This document shows, piece by piece, positions 52,855 to 61,283 of a stretch of 64,000 nt of DNA. The position numbers and the translations under genes are program-made. Source of the stretch: Phycisphaeraceae bacterium (GTDB lineage: Bacteria > Planctomycetota > Phycisphaerae > Phycisphaerales > UBA1924); contig JAHBXG010000016.1 in assembly GCA_019636565.1 (NCBI GenBank), forward strand, positions 1 to 64,000. Reading direction: 5' to 3'. The notes under the pieces were generated by a model. That model was not told the DNA's origin and searched no databases. It saw nothing but the letters and a program-made list of their open reading frames with translations. Numbering within the stretch: position 1 is the first letter of the stretch; every line of letters starts with the position of its first letter.

Positions 52855-53679
52855 ATGACGAATGACGCAAATGCCAATGGCCGATCGGGGATTGAGGGAA
52901 CGCTGGTCGCGGTATGCGTTGGGAATTCTCGCGCTCGTGTGGGCCTCATCGTCGAGGGCCGAGTTGAGGAGGGGCGATCGATCACGCATGCGGAGGCTGC
53001 GGAGGCGTGCGAGAATCTGCGTGAATCGAGCGGGGCCGGAGCGTTTGTCATCGCGAGCGTGAACAAGCCGGTTTCGGTGAAGCTGGAAATGGAACTGGAA
53101 TCCAAGGCTGGGGTGTATGTGATTGGACGGGACCTGGAAATCCCGATGCGGCACGCGCTGGACGACGCCTCCACCGTGGGGCAGGATCGCCTGCTCGATG
53201 CGGTGGGGGGTTATGCGCGATTGAAGGAAGCGTGCGTCATTGCCGATCTGGGGACCGCGATCACGATCGACTTTGTCGACGGGGAAGGAACTTTTCAGGG
53301 CGGGGTGATAGCACCGGGGGTGCGGGCGATGATGCGCTCAATGAACGCCGCGGCGAGTGCGCTGCCCGAGCTGGAGTTCGAGGTTCCGGACGCCGCACGC
53401 GGACCGTTCGGAAAGGACACTGCGCACGCGATGCGTCTTGGCGTTCGCAATGCCGTATCTGGGCTTCTCCGGCACACGGTGGAGCAATTTGCCGAGCGCT
53501 TCGGGACATTTCCGACGGTTATCGCGACCGGGGGCGACGCGGGGCTGGTGGAAGAAGACCCGATGGTGGACAGGGTCGTACCGGACTTGCAGATGATGGG
53601 AGTGGCCGAAGTCTGCCGCGTGGCTTTGGGTGGAGCGGCTCCGGAGGGCGGGGACGATGAACCTGCCGATGCCGAATGA
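52855..53679 (+). CDS. coaX: Type III pantothenate kinase with altered first active-site motif
   Basis: First step of coenzyme A synthesis: pantothenate phosphorylation. 274 residues of ASKHA fold. Motif I, usually D-x-G-N-T/S, reads VAVCVGNSRARVG (C21 in place of the first Asp). Motif II IADLGTAITIDFVDG and motif III QGGVIAPGVRAMMRSM are intact, as are GQDRLLDAVGG and IATGGDAGLV. ATG 52855. The stop overlaps the next gene by 4 bp, first gene of a four-gene operon. Family assignment is confident, catalytic competence less so because of the Asp to Cys change. Confidence 0.88.
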   Translation: MTNDANANGRSGIEGTLVAVCVGNSRARVGLIVEGRVEEGRSITHAEAAEACENLRESSGAGAFVIASVNKPVSVKLEMELESKAGVYVIGRDLEIPMRHALDDASTVGQDRLLDAVGGYARLKEACVIADLGTAITIDFVDGEGTFQGGVIAPGVRAMMRSMNAAASALPELEFEVPDAARGPFGKDTAHAMRLGVRNAVSGLLRHTVEQFAERFGTFPTVIATGGDAGLVEEDPMVDRVVPDLQMMGVAEVCRVALGGAAPEGGDDEPADAE

Positions 53680-54659
53680 ACGGCGTGCGTTGGAGTCTTG
53701 AGTCTCCAAGCGGCGTTGGAGCGGTTGCGGTCATCGTCTTGTCGGGTCCGACTCCGGAGGAACTGGATCGAACTCTGGAAGAACTGGGGTTTGGAGGGGT
53801 GGGGGTCGGCACGCTGGCGCTGCGGGATTTTCTGGGAGTTGATCGGGGAGTATTTGCGCGTTGGAGCCCCACGAGCGCAGCGCTGATGCCGCACGGTGGG
53901 GGAGCGGTGGTCCGTGCACTCTGCGAAGCGCTGAGTGAGCGCCATGTAGCGAGGGCGGAGCGAACGAAACCCGGGGATATGTATCCGGAAGCAGGCGGTG
54001 AATTGGAAGCGGCGATGCTGGCGGCGCTCGGACGCGCGCACAGCCCGTTGGCGGTTTCCTTGCTTTTGGATCAGCCACGGAGGTGGTCACGAGCGGGCGC
54101 GGCAAGCGATGCGGAGCGCGATCTGGTTCTGAGAAGGCTGATCGAACCGCCGTTGGTGGTTGCGCTCGGTGCGAGCAACATCGGGAAGAGCACGCTGGCC
54201 AATGCGCTTGCCGGCCGGCAGATTTCATTGGTGGCGGACGAGCCGGGGACGACGCGAGATCATGTCGGTGTGATGCTGGATCTTGCGGGGCTTGTTGTGC
54301 GGTACGTGGATACCCCGGGCGTTCGAGACGGTGCGCCGGCGGCAGAAGCCGAAGCGGCACGAATTGCGAGGGAAGTCGCGGAACGGGCGGACCTGATCCT
54401 GCTGTGCTGCGACGCTGGTTCGCTGCCGGTGGATGTGGCGGGGTTCGCTCGTGCCCCGAATGTACTTCGGGTGGGTCTGCGGAGCGACCTTGGCTTGCCC
54501 TGTGGCCCTGTAGACGTTGAAGTGAGCGTGCGCCGGCCCGAGTCGCTCTCCCCGCTCGTTGATGCGGTTCGCGAGCGGCTCGTTCCGGGGGCGGCGCTCG
54601 CGCATCCGGGCCCATGGCGGTTCTGGAACGAAGGCGAAGTCGAAGGGATTCGTCCCTAG
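53676..54659 (+). CDS. Shortened MnmE/TrmE-like GTPase
   Basis: 327 residues. N-terminus LESPSGVGAVAVIVLSGP matches the beta-strand start of the folate-binding domain of MnmE (PPGxGGIGVIRLSGP), and MPHGGGAVVRAL corresponds to its HGG region. A G domain follows: P-loop GASNIGKST (165-173), GTTRD (G2), DTPGVRDG (G3). The G4 NKxD is not clear (closest is LRSDLG). The C-terminal helical domain and the FCIGK Cys motif are missing; the protein ends GEVEGIRP. MnmE normally has about 450-460 residues. ATGA overlap with coaX. Possibly a degenerate MnmE paralogue or a lineage-specific GTPase. Confidence 0.72.
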   Translation: MNGVRWSLESPSGVGAVAVIVLSGPTPEELDRTLEELGFGGVGVGTLALRDFLGVDRGVFARWSPTSAALMPHGGGAVVRALCEALSERHVARAERTKPGDMYPEAGGELEAAMLAALGRAHSPLAVSLLLDQPRRWSRAGAASDAERDLVLRRLIEPPLVVALGASNIGKSTLANALAGRQISLVADEPGTTRDHVGVMLDLAGLVVRYVDTPGVRDGAPAAEAEAARIAREVAERADLILLCCDAGSLPVDVAGFARAPNVLRVGLRSDLGLPCGPVDVEVSVRRPESLSPLVDAVRERLVPGAALAHPGPWRFWNEGEVEGIRP

Positions 54660-54724
54660 AATCTTGGCCCGTCCGGGTGCCGGCGTTTGGATCGGCCACT
54701 GGTGGGAACGATTTTGAGGACACC

Positions 54725-55621
54725 ATGGAAGAACAACGCAAGAACATTCAGATCCGAGAAGGAGCGGGCCTCGAAGAGGCGCGTCTCAATCAGGATTTCA
54801 TTGACTTTGTGACGAAGTGGAGCACGCCTCTGCTGCTTCTGCTCGCCCTTGGCGTTGGCGGTAACTACCTGTATCAGCAGTACACCAAGCGGCAGTCGGA
54901 TCGGCTGGCTCTTGCGTTCGAGCAATTGGCGGCTGCGGCGGCGGTCGCCAATCCGAGCCCCGAATCACTCCGCCAGGTCGCGCTCGATTTTGAGGGCGTC
55001 GGCAGCGTGGCGGAATTGGCACGCCTGAAGGCGGCGGACGCGTACATGCGATCGGTGATGCGCGGGGTCAAGCCGGGCGCGGAAGTAAACGCGGACGGCA
55101 CCGTGAAAGGCGTCGGCGACGAACTCACGGCGGCGGATCGCGAGAGTTTTCTGAATCTCGCGGCGGAGCAGTACCAGTTGGTTGCGGATGCGACCAAGGG
55201 CGTCGCGAACAAGGAATCGCTCTACATCGGCGCGTTGTTTGGATTGGCGTCGGTTGAAGAATCGCGCGGTAATGCCGAGGGCGCGAAGAAGTTTTATGAG
55301 CAGATTCGTTCGGCGGCGACGGGCGTGCCGGGATTTGCGGAGTTTGCTTCTATCGCGGCGGATCGGATCGAGAGCCTGCCGCGGGTTCTTGCGGTTGGAA
55401 AACTGCCGACCAAGGCGACATTGCCGCCCGAGACCAAAGAGGACGAGAAGCCGGCCATGCCCTTGAACATCCCGACGGATCTTCCGTCGGGCCCGTCATT
55501 GCTCGGCCCGGTCGGCCCAGCGGCACCGAGCCAGCCGGCGCCGGCACCGTCGGATGGCAAGCCCGACGCGCCCGCGACTGAGCCGGTTCCGGAAAACGCT
55601 CCGGCACCAGCGCCGAAGTAG
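54725..55621 (+). CDS. TPR-like membrane protein (YfgM-like)
   Basis: 298 residues. One membrane helix at about 32-50 (STPLLLLLALGVGGNYLY) follows a short cytoplasmic N-terminus, then a helical TPR-like region (residues about 60-210; FLNLAAEQYQLVADATKG, LYIGALFGLASVEESRGN, AKKFYEQIRS). The C-terminal 80 residues are Pro/Ala/Glu-rich and unstructured. The layout resembles YfgM/SecYEG ancillary proteins, which assist protein export. ATG 54725 starts MEEQRKNIQI. It follows the GTPase by 65 bp in the coaX operon and precedes the pseudouridine synthase by 26 bp. Confidence 0.65.
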   Translation: MEEQRKNIQIREGAGLEEARLNQDFIDFVTKWSTPLLLLLALGVGGNYLYQQYTKRQSDRLALAFEQLAAAAAVANPSPESLRQVALDFEGVGSVAELARLKAADAYMRSVMRGVKPGAEVNADGTVKGVGDELTAADRESFLNLAAEQYQLVADATKGVANKESLYIGALFGLASVEESRGNAEGAKKFYEQIRSAATGVPGFAEFASIAADRIESLPRVLAVGKLPTKATLPPETKEDEKPAMPLNIPTDLPSGPSLLGPVGPAAPSQPAPAPSDGKPDAPATEPVPENAPAPAPK

Positions 55622-55647
55622 GGATTGTATCTGCCGCTGGAAGCACG

Positions 55648-57024
55648 ATGAGCCGCGGCAAGCAGCCATCTCGCAAGCCTGAAGACCGACAGAGCGATGC
55701 CGCGCGCAGGGACGAGGAGGGCGACGAGGCTGTTGAGATTGAGACGGGGGAAAAAGAGAAATGGGATGCCGGGCCGTTGGTGAAAACGGGCGGGCGCGTG
55801 GATGCCGCGGCACTAGAGCGAGCGATCGCGGAAAGCGAAGAAGGCGAAGACGACGCGGAAGTGCGAACCGTGCGGTTCAAACTCCTGCGCGACCTGGACA
55901 AGCGGCTTGACAAGTATCTGTGCGATCGCATCACGTTCATGAGCCGCACGCAGTTGCAGAAACTGATCGACGATGGCGGCGTGAGCGTGAACGGCCGGCC
56001 GCCGAAAGCCTCGACGAAGTTGAACGCGGGCGATGTGGTGGAAGTGGTGGTCCCGCCGCCACCTCCGACGGAAATTCAGCCCGAGGACATTCCGCTCGAG
56101 GTGATGTACGAGGACGAGCACATTCTCGTCATCAACAAAGCGCCCGACATTCTGGTGCATCCGGCACGGAGTCATAATCACGGGACGATGGTGAACGCGT
56201 TGGCGTTCTACCTGCGGGAAAAATCAAAGGTGGGCGGCGCATTGTCGGGTGTCGGCAAGGAGTTGGCGCGTCCGGGCGTTGTGCATCGCCTCGATCGCAA
56301 CACGTCGGGCGTGATTGTCTTTGCGAAGACCGAAGAGGCGCACTGGAAACTGGGGCATTCGTTCGAGCACCGGAAGGTGGACAAACGTTACATCGCGTTT
56401 GTGCACGGGCTGGTGGAGCCGGATATCGATGTGATTGATCTGCCATTGGGGCCGCACCCGTCGCGAGAAAAGGGGTATCGCGAGAAGTACGTGGTGCGGC
56501 ATGATGAATTGGGGAAGCCGTCGGTGACGGTGTGCCGCGTGAGGGAGCGGTATGGGGCGGCCATGAGGGACAAAGGGGCGGAGGGGCAAAGGGGCAAAGG
56601 GAGTGGAATTCCGGAAGTCTCCGCGGGGTGGCGGACCTCTGGGATATCTGCGGTGCGAGCGGCGAATGCGGATCGTGCGAACGAGGGTGGATATTCGCTG
56701 GTCGAGCTCGAATTGAGGACGGGCCGGACGCACCAGATCCGCGTGCATCTCTCGCACTTGGGCTGGCCGATTGTGGGGGACGACATGTACGGCGGGCGGG
56801 CGTATGCGGATGCGACGGGGAATGTGCTGATCGCGCGGCAGGCGCTGCACGCGTGCGTGCTTGGTTTCCCTCACCCGATTTCCAACGAGAGGATGCAGTT
56901 CACGGCGCCGCTGCGCGGAGATATGCAGGCCTTGCTCCGTGATTTGCGGAAGACAAGCGGCGACCGGACGGAGCGTCCGGAGACCCCGGGTGCGACGGTG
57001 GACCTCGAGAAAATCGCGAGCTAA
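55648..57024 (+). CDS. RluA-family rRNA/tRNA pseudouridine synthase with inserts
   Basis: 458 residues. After an acidic N-terminal extension (residues 1-70), an S4 domain (about 75-130; RLDKYLCDRITFMSRTQLQKL) is followed by the RluA catalytic domain: INKAPDILVHPARSHNHGTM, VVHRLDRNTSGVIVFAKT containing the catalytic Asp in RLD, and the C-terminal ELRTGRTHQIRVHLSHLGWPI. Between ERYGAAM and YSLVELELR there is an insert of roughly 45 residues. It includes RDKGAEGQRGKG (307-318), encoded by the 8-bp-period repeat also found in purL. RluD-like (23S U1911/1915/1917) by architecture; substrate not determined. Confidence 0.9.
   Translation: MSRGKQPSRKPEDRQSDAARRDEEGDEAVEIETGEKEKWDAGPLVKTGGRVDAAALERAIAESEEGEDDAEVRTVRFKLLRDLDKRLDKYLCDRITFMSRTQLQKLIDDGGVSVNGRPPKASTKLNAGDVVEVVVPPPPPTEIQPEDIPLEVMYEDEHILVINKAPDILVHPARSHNHGTMVNALAFYLREKSKVGGALSGVGKELARPGVVHRLDRNTSGVIVFAKTEEAHWKLGHSFEHRKVDKRYIAFVHGLVEPDIDVIDLPLGPHPSREKGYREKYVVRHDELGKPSVTVCRVRERYGAAMRDKGAEGQRGKGSGIPEVSAGWRTSGISAVRAANADRANEGGYSLVELELRTGRTHQIRVHLSHLGWPIVGDDMYGGRAYADATGNVLIARQALHACVLGFPHPISNERMQFTAPLRGDMQALLRDLRKTSGDRTERPETPGATVDLEKIAS
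56566..56601 (+). repeat. 8-bp-period in-frame repeat inside the RluA-family gene
   Basis: Four octamers AGGGACAA, AGGGGCGG, AGGGGCAA, AGGGGCAA followed by AGGG, 36 nt in total. Translated as RDKGAEGQRGKG in the same frame as the purL copy (SGKVAEGQSGKG). Length, phase and layout are the same. Both are followed within about 20 nt by CCGGAAG. Confidence 0.85.
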
Positions 57025-57035
57025 GCAATGACCAT

Positions 57036-58481
57036 TCAAACGCGAATGGCGTCGGCACCGCTCAGGTATGGACGCAGCGCCTTTGGAATCGCCACGCTTC
57101 CATCGGCCTGCTGATGATTCTCGATTAGCGGGATGATGAAGCGGGGGCTGGCGAGCACGGTGTTGTTGAGCGAGTGACAGAAGGCGGTTTCCGACTTGCC
57201 GCCGGTCGCGCTCGTGCCCCGATACCGCATGTTGAGCCGGCGGCACTGGAAGTCGTAGAGGCGGCTGGCGGAGTGCGTCTCGCCGAAGGCGCCCTGTGGG
57301 CGGCCGTCTTTATCGAGGTCTCCTCGGCCCGGCATCCAGCTTTCAATGTCGATCATGTCGGCGTTCTTGGGGCCAAGGTCGCCGGTACAGCATTGCAGCA
57401 GGCGGTGGGGGATTTCGAGGCTCTGGAGCAGTTCCTCGACGTATCCGATCATCTTTTTGTGCCAGGCGCGGCTTTCGGCTTCGTCGGCCTTGCAAATGAC
57501 GACCTGTTCAACCTTGTCGAACTGGTGGATGCGGTAAAGCCCGGCGGTGTCCTTGCCTGCGGCGCCCGCTTCGCGCCGGAAGCAGGTGCTGACCGTGACA
57601 TAACGCAGCGGCAACTGCGATTCGTCGAGAATCTCGTTCATGTGCAGGCCCATGAGGCCTACCTCGCCGGTGCCGGTAAGATAAAGATCGTGGCTGCCGG
57701 CTCCTTTTTCGTCTGCGGCGTCCGGATTTCGGCGCTGGGTTTCGGCGATGTGATACGCCTGCTCGCGCCCTGCGGGGAAAAACCCGGTACCGATCATGGC
57801 TTCTTCGCGCACCAGCACGGGGACGCTGATGGGCGTGAATCCGTGCTTGTCGGTCATGAAGTCGGTTGCGTACCGGAGGAGCGCCAAGTGCAGGCGCATG
57901 CCCATGCCGGTGAGGACGTAGCTGCGGGTGCCGGCGAGCTTGACGCCGCGTTCAAAGTCGGCCAGTTTGAGGTCCTTGACGAGTTCCTGGTGCGCTTTTG
58001 GCTTGAAGCCGCGATTTGCTTCGAAGGACTTCGAGAAATCGAAACTGGGGGGTGCCCAGCGGCGGATTTCGACGTTGGCTTCGCTGCCCGCGCCGACGGG
58101 AACATCCGCGTCGGGAGGCAGTGGGATCTGTAGCAGGAGCGCGTTGAGTTCGGGTTCGAGTGCGGCGATTTGGGGCTCGATCGCGGCGATTTCGGACTTG
58201 AGGTGGGCAGGCTTGATCTTGAGTTCGTCGAGTTCGGCTTGAAGTTTCGCGGCGTCTTCACCCGTCGCTTTCTTCAGCGCACCCGCCAACTTGCCCATTT
58301 GGGGTCCGGATTCTTTTTCGAGCCGTTTTTGCTCCGCCCGCAGGTTTTCGGCGCGGGTCATGAGGGCACGCCGGTTCTCGTCGAACGCGAGCAGCCGGTC
58401 GATATCGACGTGGATGTTCTTGGCCTTGGCGCCGGCCTTGAAGCGGTCGGGATTCTCGCGGAGTTGGCGGAGGTCGATCAT
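57036..58481 (-). CDS. serS: Serine--tRNA ligase
   Basis: Charges tRNA(Ser) (and tRNA(Sec)) with serine. 481 residues. The N-terminal coiled-coil tRNA-binding arm starts MIDLRQLRENPDRFKAGAK and runs to about 120. The class II core has motif 2 in YVTVSTCFRREAGAAGKDT and RIHQFDKVE, and motif 3 in GETHSASRLYDFQCRRLNMR with the HSLNNTVLASPR region. ATG 58481 matches the conserved N-terminus; the open frame continues upstream into the gspE region but is shadow. Converges on the pseudouridine synthase gene with 11 bp between. Confidence 0.96.
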   Translation of the reverse strand: MIDLRQLRENPDRFKAGAKAKNIHVDIDRLLAFDENRRALMTRAENLRAEQKRLEKESGPQMGKLAGALKKATGEDAAKLQAELDELKIKPAHLKSEIAAIEPQIAALEPELNALLLQIPLPPDADVPVGAGSEANVEIRRWAPPSFDFSKSFEANRGFKPKAHQELVKDLKLADFERGVKLAGTRSYVLTGMGMRLHLALLRYATDFMTDKHGFTPISVPVLVREEAMIGTGFFPAGREQAYHIAETQRRNPDAADEKGAGSHDLYLTGTGEVGLMGLHMNEILDESQLPLRYVTVSTCFRREAGAAGKDTAGLYRIHQFDKVEQVVICKADEAESRAWHKKMIGYVEELLQSLEIPHRLLQCCTGDLGPKNADMIDIESWMPGRGDLDKDGRPQGAFGETHSASRLYDFQCRRLNMRYRGTSATGGKSETAFCHSLNNTVLASPRFIIPLIENHQQADGSVAIPKALRPYLSGADAIRV

Positions 58482-58742
58482 GGGTGAATTGAAATCTGGT
58501 GATTGTGGAGCGGTGAGTGAGCAGGTGACCGGAGCCGAACCGGGGTTGGAACCGCGTCCTGCAAGGTGCGAATCCCCGTGCGGAACGCGTTTGGGAGGCG
58601 AAAAAGCACCCCCAAGGCGATCGGGACGGCGACTGTAGGTGGTTCGCTCGCATCTTCCGCATAGTCTGTAGACTGGCCGCGCTGTTTGAGACGTTCGCCG
58701 GGATTGCCCGGCGGAGGGTTTGAAGAAGGAGTTTCGCAACCT

Positions 58743-60377
58743 TTGCCTTCGTTTTATCTGAAGCCGATCCGGGGAAGTGCTGCGATGATCCGACTGGGTA
58801 AAGACCCGGTGACGATCGGACGCCACCCGGACAACACGATTCCGTTGTCCGACGATTTGTCGAGCCGATTCCATTGCGCCGTGGAGCCCGACGGCGTGGG
58901 TGGGTTCAGTGTGCGCGATCTGGGCTCGAGGAACGGGACGAAGGTCAACGACCAGCGCATCAAGGAAACGCGGCTCAAGCCGGGCGATGTGCTCCGCGTT
59001 GGCGGGCACGAATTTGTACTGACCGAGGACATGGAGAGCGATCGTGCGGGCTTGGTCGAGAGCCACGAGGACGTGGCAGCGCCCGAGAATGAAGACGAAG
59101 ACAAGAGCTGGGCGGCACAGTTGATCGACGTGATCGAGGAACTGCCGCCGAAAGATCTGCCGGTTGAATCGCTGACGATCATCGAAGCGGGAGGCCGGCC
59201 GTCGGCGGCGCTGGCGGGCAGCAGCGATGGACCTGCGGCGGTGCGGCTGCTCTTGCAGACGGCGAGCAAGTCGCGAGCGACTGACGTTCACATCGAACCC
59301 AAGTCGGAGCTCTATCACGTCCGCCTGCGTGTCGACGGCCAGATGGTGGCGGTTGCGACACTGCCGGGGCGGGTGGGTGAACTGGTTTACGGGCTGGTGA
59401 AAACGGCGTGCCAGATGCGGAGCGCAGCGCGGGACGCCATGCAGGAAGGGCACTTTTCGGCGAAGTTCGCCGATCGGCGTGTCGAGTATCGAATCAGTTT
59501 CACGCCCTCGGTCTACGGGCAGAAACTGGTCATGCGGGTGCTGGATGATCGGACTTCACCCAAGTCGATCGTGGAACTGGGCATGGCGGGGTACATGGCC
59601 GATCGTGTGCGCCGAGTGTGCTCGCAGGATCACGGGCTTCTCCTGGCGGCCGGACCGACGGGTTCGGGCAAGACGACGACGCTTTACACGGCGCTTCGGG
59701 AGATCGACCGCGAGAGCCGCAACGTCGTGACGATCGAAGATCCGGTGGAATACCAGATCAGCAACGTCACGCAGATTCCGATCGACGAGACCAAGGGCAA
59801 CAACTTCGGCACGCTGCTGCGTTCGGTTCTGCGACAGGACCCGGACGTGATCCTGGTCGGTGAGATCCGCGACGAAGAAACGGCGCGCACCGCGATGCAG
59901 GCTGCCATGACGGGGCATTTGGTTTTCTCAACCGTGCACGCGAAGGACACGATCGCCGCGGTGTTTCGACTGCTGGACTTGAAGGTTGAGCCCTACCTGG
60001 TCGCCAACGCGCTGGATCTGGTGCTCGGGCAGCGGCTGGTGCGTGTGCTGTGCGACAGCTGCAAGCGCGCAACGCCGGTTTCGCCGGGCCAGGCGACGAG
60101 GCTGGGGCGCTATCTGGGCGGCAAGACGCAGATGTACATCAGCACCGGCTGCCCGCGGTGTCTGAAGACCGGATTCCGTGGGCGTCGGTCGCTTTACGAA
60201 CTGCTTGATTTCAACGATGAATTGCGGGATGTGGTGATGCACGACCCGACGATCGCGGCGATGAAGAAAGTGATCGAGCAGGGTCTCTTCACCACGCTTG
60301 CGCAGTTCGGCTGGAAGCTTGTTGCCGAGGGTGTGACGACGCTGGAAGAAGTGGACAAGGTCGCGGGGCAGGGATAG
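58743..60377 (+). CDS. FHA-domain GspE/PilB-type assembly ATPase
   Basis: 544 residues. Residues about 1-95 are an FHA phosphothreonine-binding domain: VTIGRHPDNTIPLSD (G26-R27), SSRFHC (S41, R42, H44), DLGSRNGT (N64). A linker of 70 acidic residues leads to the GspE/PilB ATPase: GPTGSGKTTTLYTAL (Walker A), EDPVEYQI (Asp box), DVILVGEIRDEETA (Walker B), HLVFSTVHAKD (His box) and the tetracysteine zinc site CDSCKR and GCPRC. Typical GspE/PilB have an MshEN-like N domain instead of FHA. TTG 58743 preserves the first FHA strand; ATG 58785 would cut it. Partner genes: secretin (47649-51164) and pilC (7087-8313). Confidence 0.9.
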   Translation: MPSFYLKPIRGSAAMIRLGKDPVTIGRHPDNTIPLSDDLSSRFHCAVEPDGVGGFSVRDLGSRNGTKVNDQRIKETRLKPGDVLRVGGHEFVLTEDMESDRAGLVESHEDVAAPENEDEDKSWAAQLIDVIEELPPKDLPVESLTIIEAGGRPSAALAGSSDGPAAVRLLLQTASKSRATDVHIEPKSELYHVRLRVDGQMVAVATLPGRVGELVYGLVKTACQMRSAARDAMQEGHFSAKFADRRVEYRISFTPSVYGQKLVMRVLDDRTSPKSIVELGMAGYMADRVRRVCSQDHGLLLAAGPTGSGKTTTLYTALREIDRESRNVVTIEDPVEYQISNVTQIPIDETKGNNFGTLLRSVLRQDPDVILVGEIRDEETARTAMQAAMTGHLVFSTVHAKDTIAAVFRLLDLKVEPYLVANALDLVLGQRLVRVLCDSCKRATPVSPGQATRLGRYLGGKTQMYISTGCPRCLKTGFRGRRSLYELLDFNDELRDVVMHDPTIAAMKKVIEQGLFTTLAQFGWKLVAEGVTTLEEVDKVAGQG

Positions 60378-60383
60378 CGCGGC

Positions 60384-61169
60384 TTATCGCGGCGCCTCTT
60401 TCCATGCCGGGAACTTTGCGCGCCACGAATCGACCAGTCTTCGGTCGATCTCCACGCTGAGAACCTGCTCTGTCTCGTCTGCCTCCGCGAGGATGTCGCC
60501 CATCGGGCCGATCGCAATGCTGACGCCCGGGTATTTCAGCGCGGGGTCGCGCCCGGCGCGGTTGCACCCCAGGACGAACGCCTGATTCTCGATTGCGCGG
60601 GCGGTAAGCAGGGTCTTCCAGTGATGGACACGTGTATCGGGCCAGTTGGCGGGGACGATGAACATCTCGGCGCCTGCCGCGAGACCTTGGCGGAAGAGTT
60701 CGGGAAAGCGAAGGTCGTAGCAGATGGTGGGGCAGACGCGGATGGATTGGGAATCGCTGCGCCAGCCGTAGAGCGAGAGTTTGGTGCCGGGGTAGAAGCA
60801 ATCGCTCTCGCGTTTGCCTTCCGGACCGAGGCTGAAGGGGTGATGCTTGTCGTATTCGGCGAGGGTCTCGCCGGTCGGGCCGATCACGGTGGAGCGATTG
60901 CGGCCCTTGCCGTCGCTTCCCTTGACGGTGCGGCAGCCGTGCACGGTGATCGACCACTTCGCCGCGAGTTCTTTCTGAAACGCAAGTGTGGCCCCATCGG
61001 AATCGGGGCTTTTCAGAAGGTCGATTGTGAAGCCGGTATCAAAGACTTCGGGAAGGACGACGAGATCGCCCGTAGCCGGTTTCGCGGCGGCCACCATTTC
61101 GTGGACCCGGGCGTAGTTGGCCTGTTTGTCTTCCCAGCGGATATCGAGTTGGACGAGGTGCGCCCGCAT
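60384..61169 (-). CDS. Carbon-nitrogen hydrolase (nitrilase superfamily, omega-amidase-like)
   Basis: 261 residues. The Glu-Lys-Cys triad is visible: LPEVFDTGF (Glu), EYDKHHPFS (Lys), and VCPTICYDLRFPELFR (Cys). The pattern resembles YafV/omega-amidase and other small amidases that act on 2-oxoglutaramate-type metabolites, but specificity is not settled. ATG 61169 starts MRAHLVQLDIRWEDKQAN; the longer frame upstream to 61628 overlaps the Maf gene on the other strand. Converges on the FHA-GspE gene with 6 bp. Nothing unusual otherwise. Confidence 0.9.
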   Translation of the reverse strand: MRAHLVQLDIRWEDKQANYARVHEMVAAAKPATGDLVVLPEVFDTGFTIDLLKSPDSDGATLAFQKELAAKWSITVHGCRTVKGSDGKGRNRSTVIGPTGETLAEYDKHHPFSLGPEGKRESDCFYPGTKLSLYGWRSDSQSIRVCPTICYDLRFPELFRQGLAAGAEMFIVPANWPDTRVHHWKTLLTARAIENQAFVLGCNRAGRDPALKYPGVSIAIGPMGDILAEADETEQVLSVEIDRRLVDSWRAKFPAWKEAPR

Positions 61170-61283
61170 GAAGAACAGTAGAAGTGCGAGCGATTGGGCA
61201 ATTTGCACCGAACGCACACCCGGCCGTCCATCGTAAACTAGGGCGTGCCCTCGGGGACCAAGCCAAGCCCGGTGCCGCTCGCG

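Noticed and set aside
58482..58742. tRNA- or T-box-like signals in the serS-gspE spacer (GGTTC and CCGG runs)
   Set aside because: No cloverleaf can be drawn: the candidate T-arm bases are not flanked by pairing stems and no acceptor stem is seen.
58484..59453. N-terminal extension of serS into the upstream region
   Set aside because: The extra sequence is His/Arg/Pro-rich and antisense to the ATPase gene; SerRS begins at MIDLRQLRENP.
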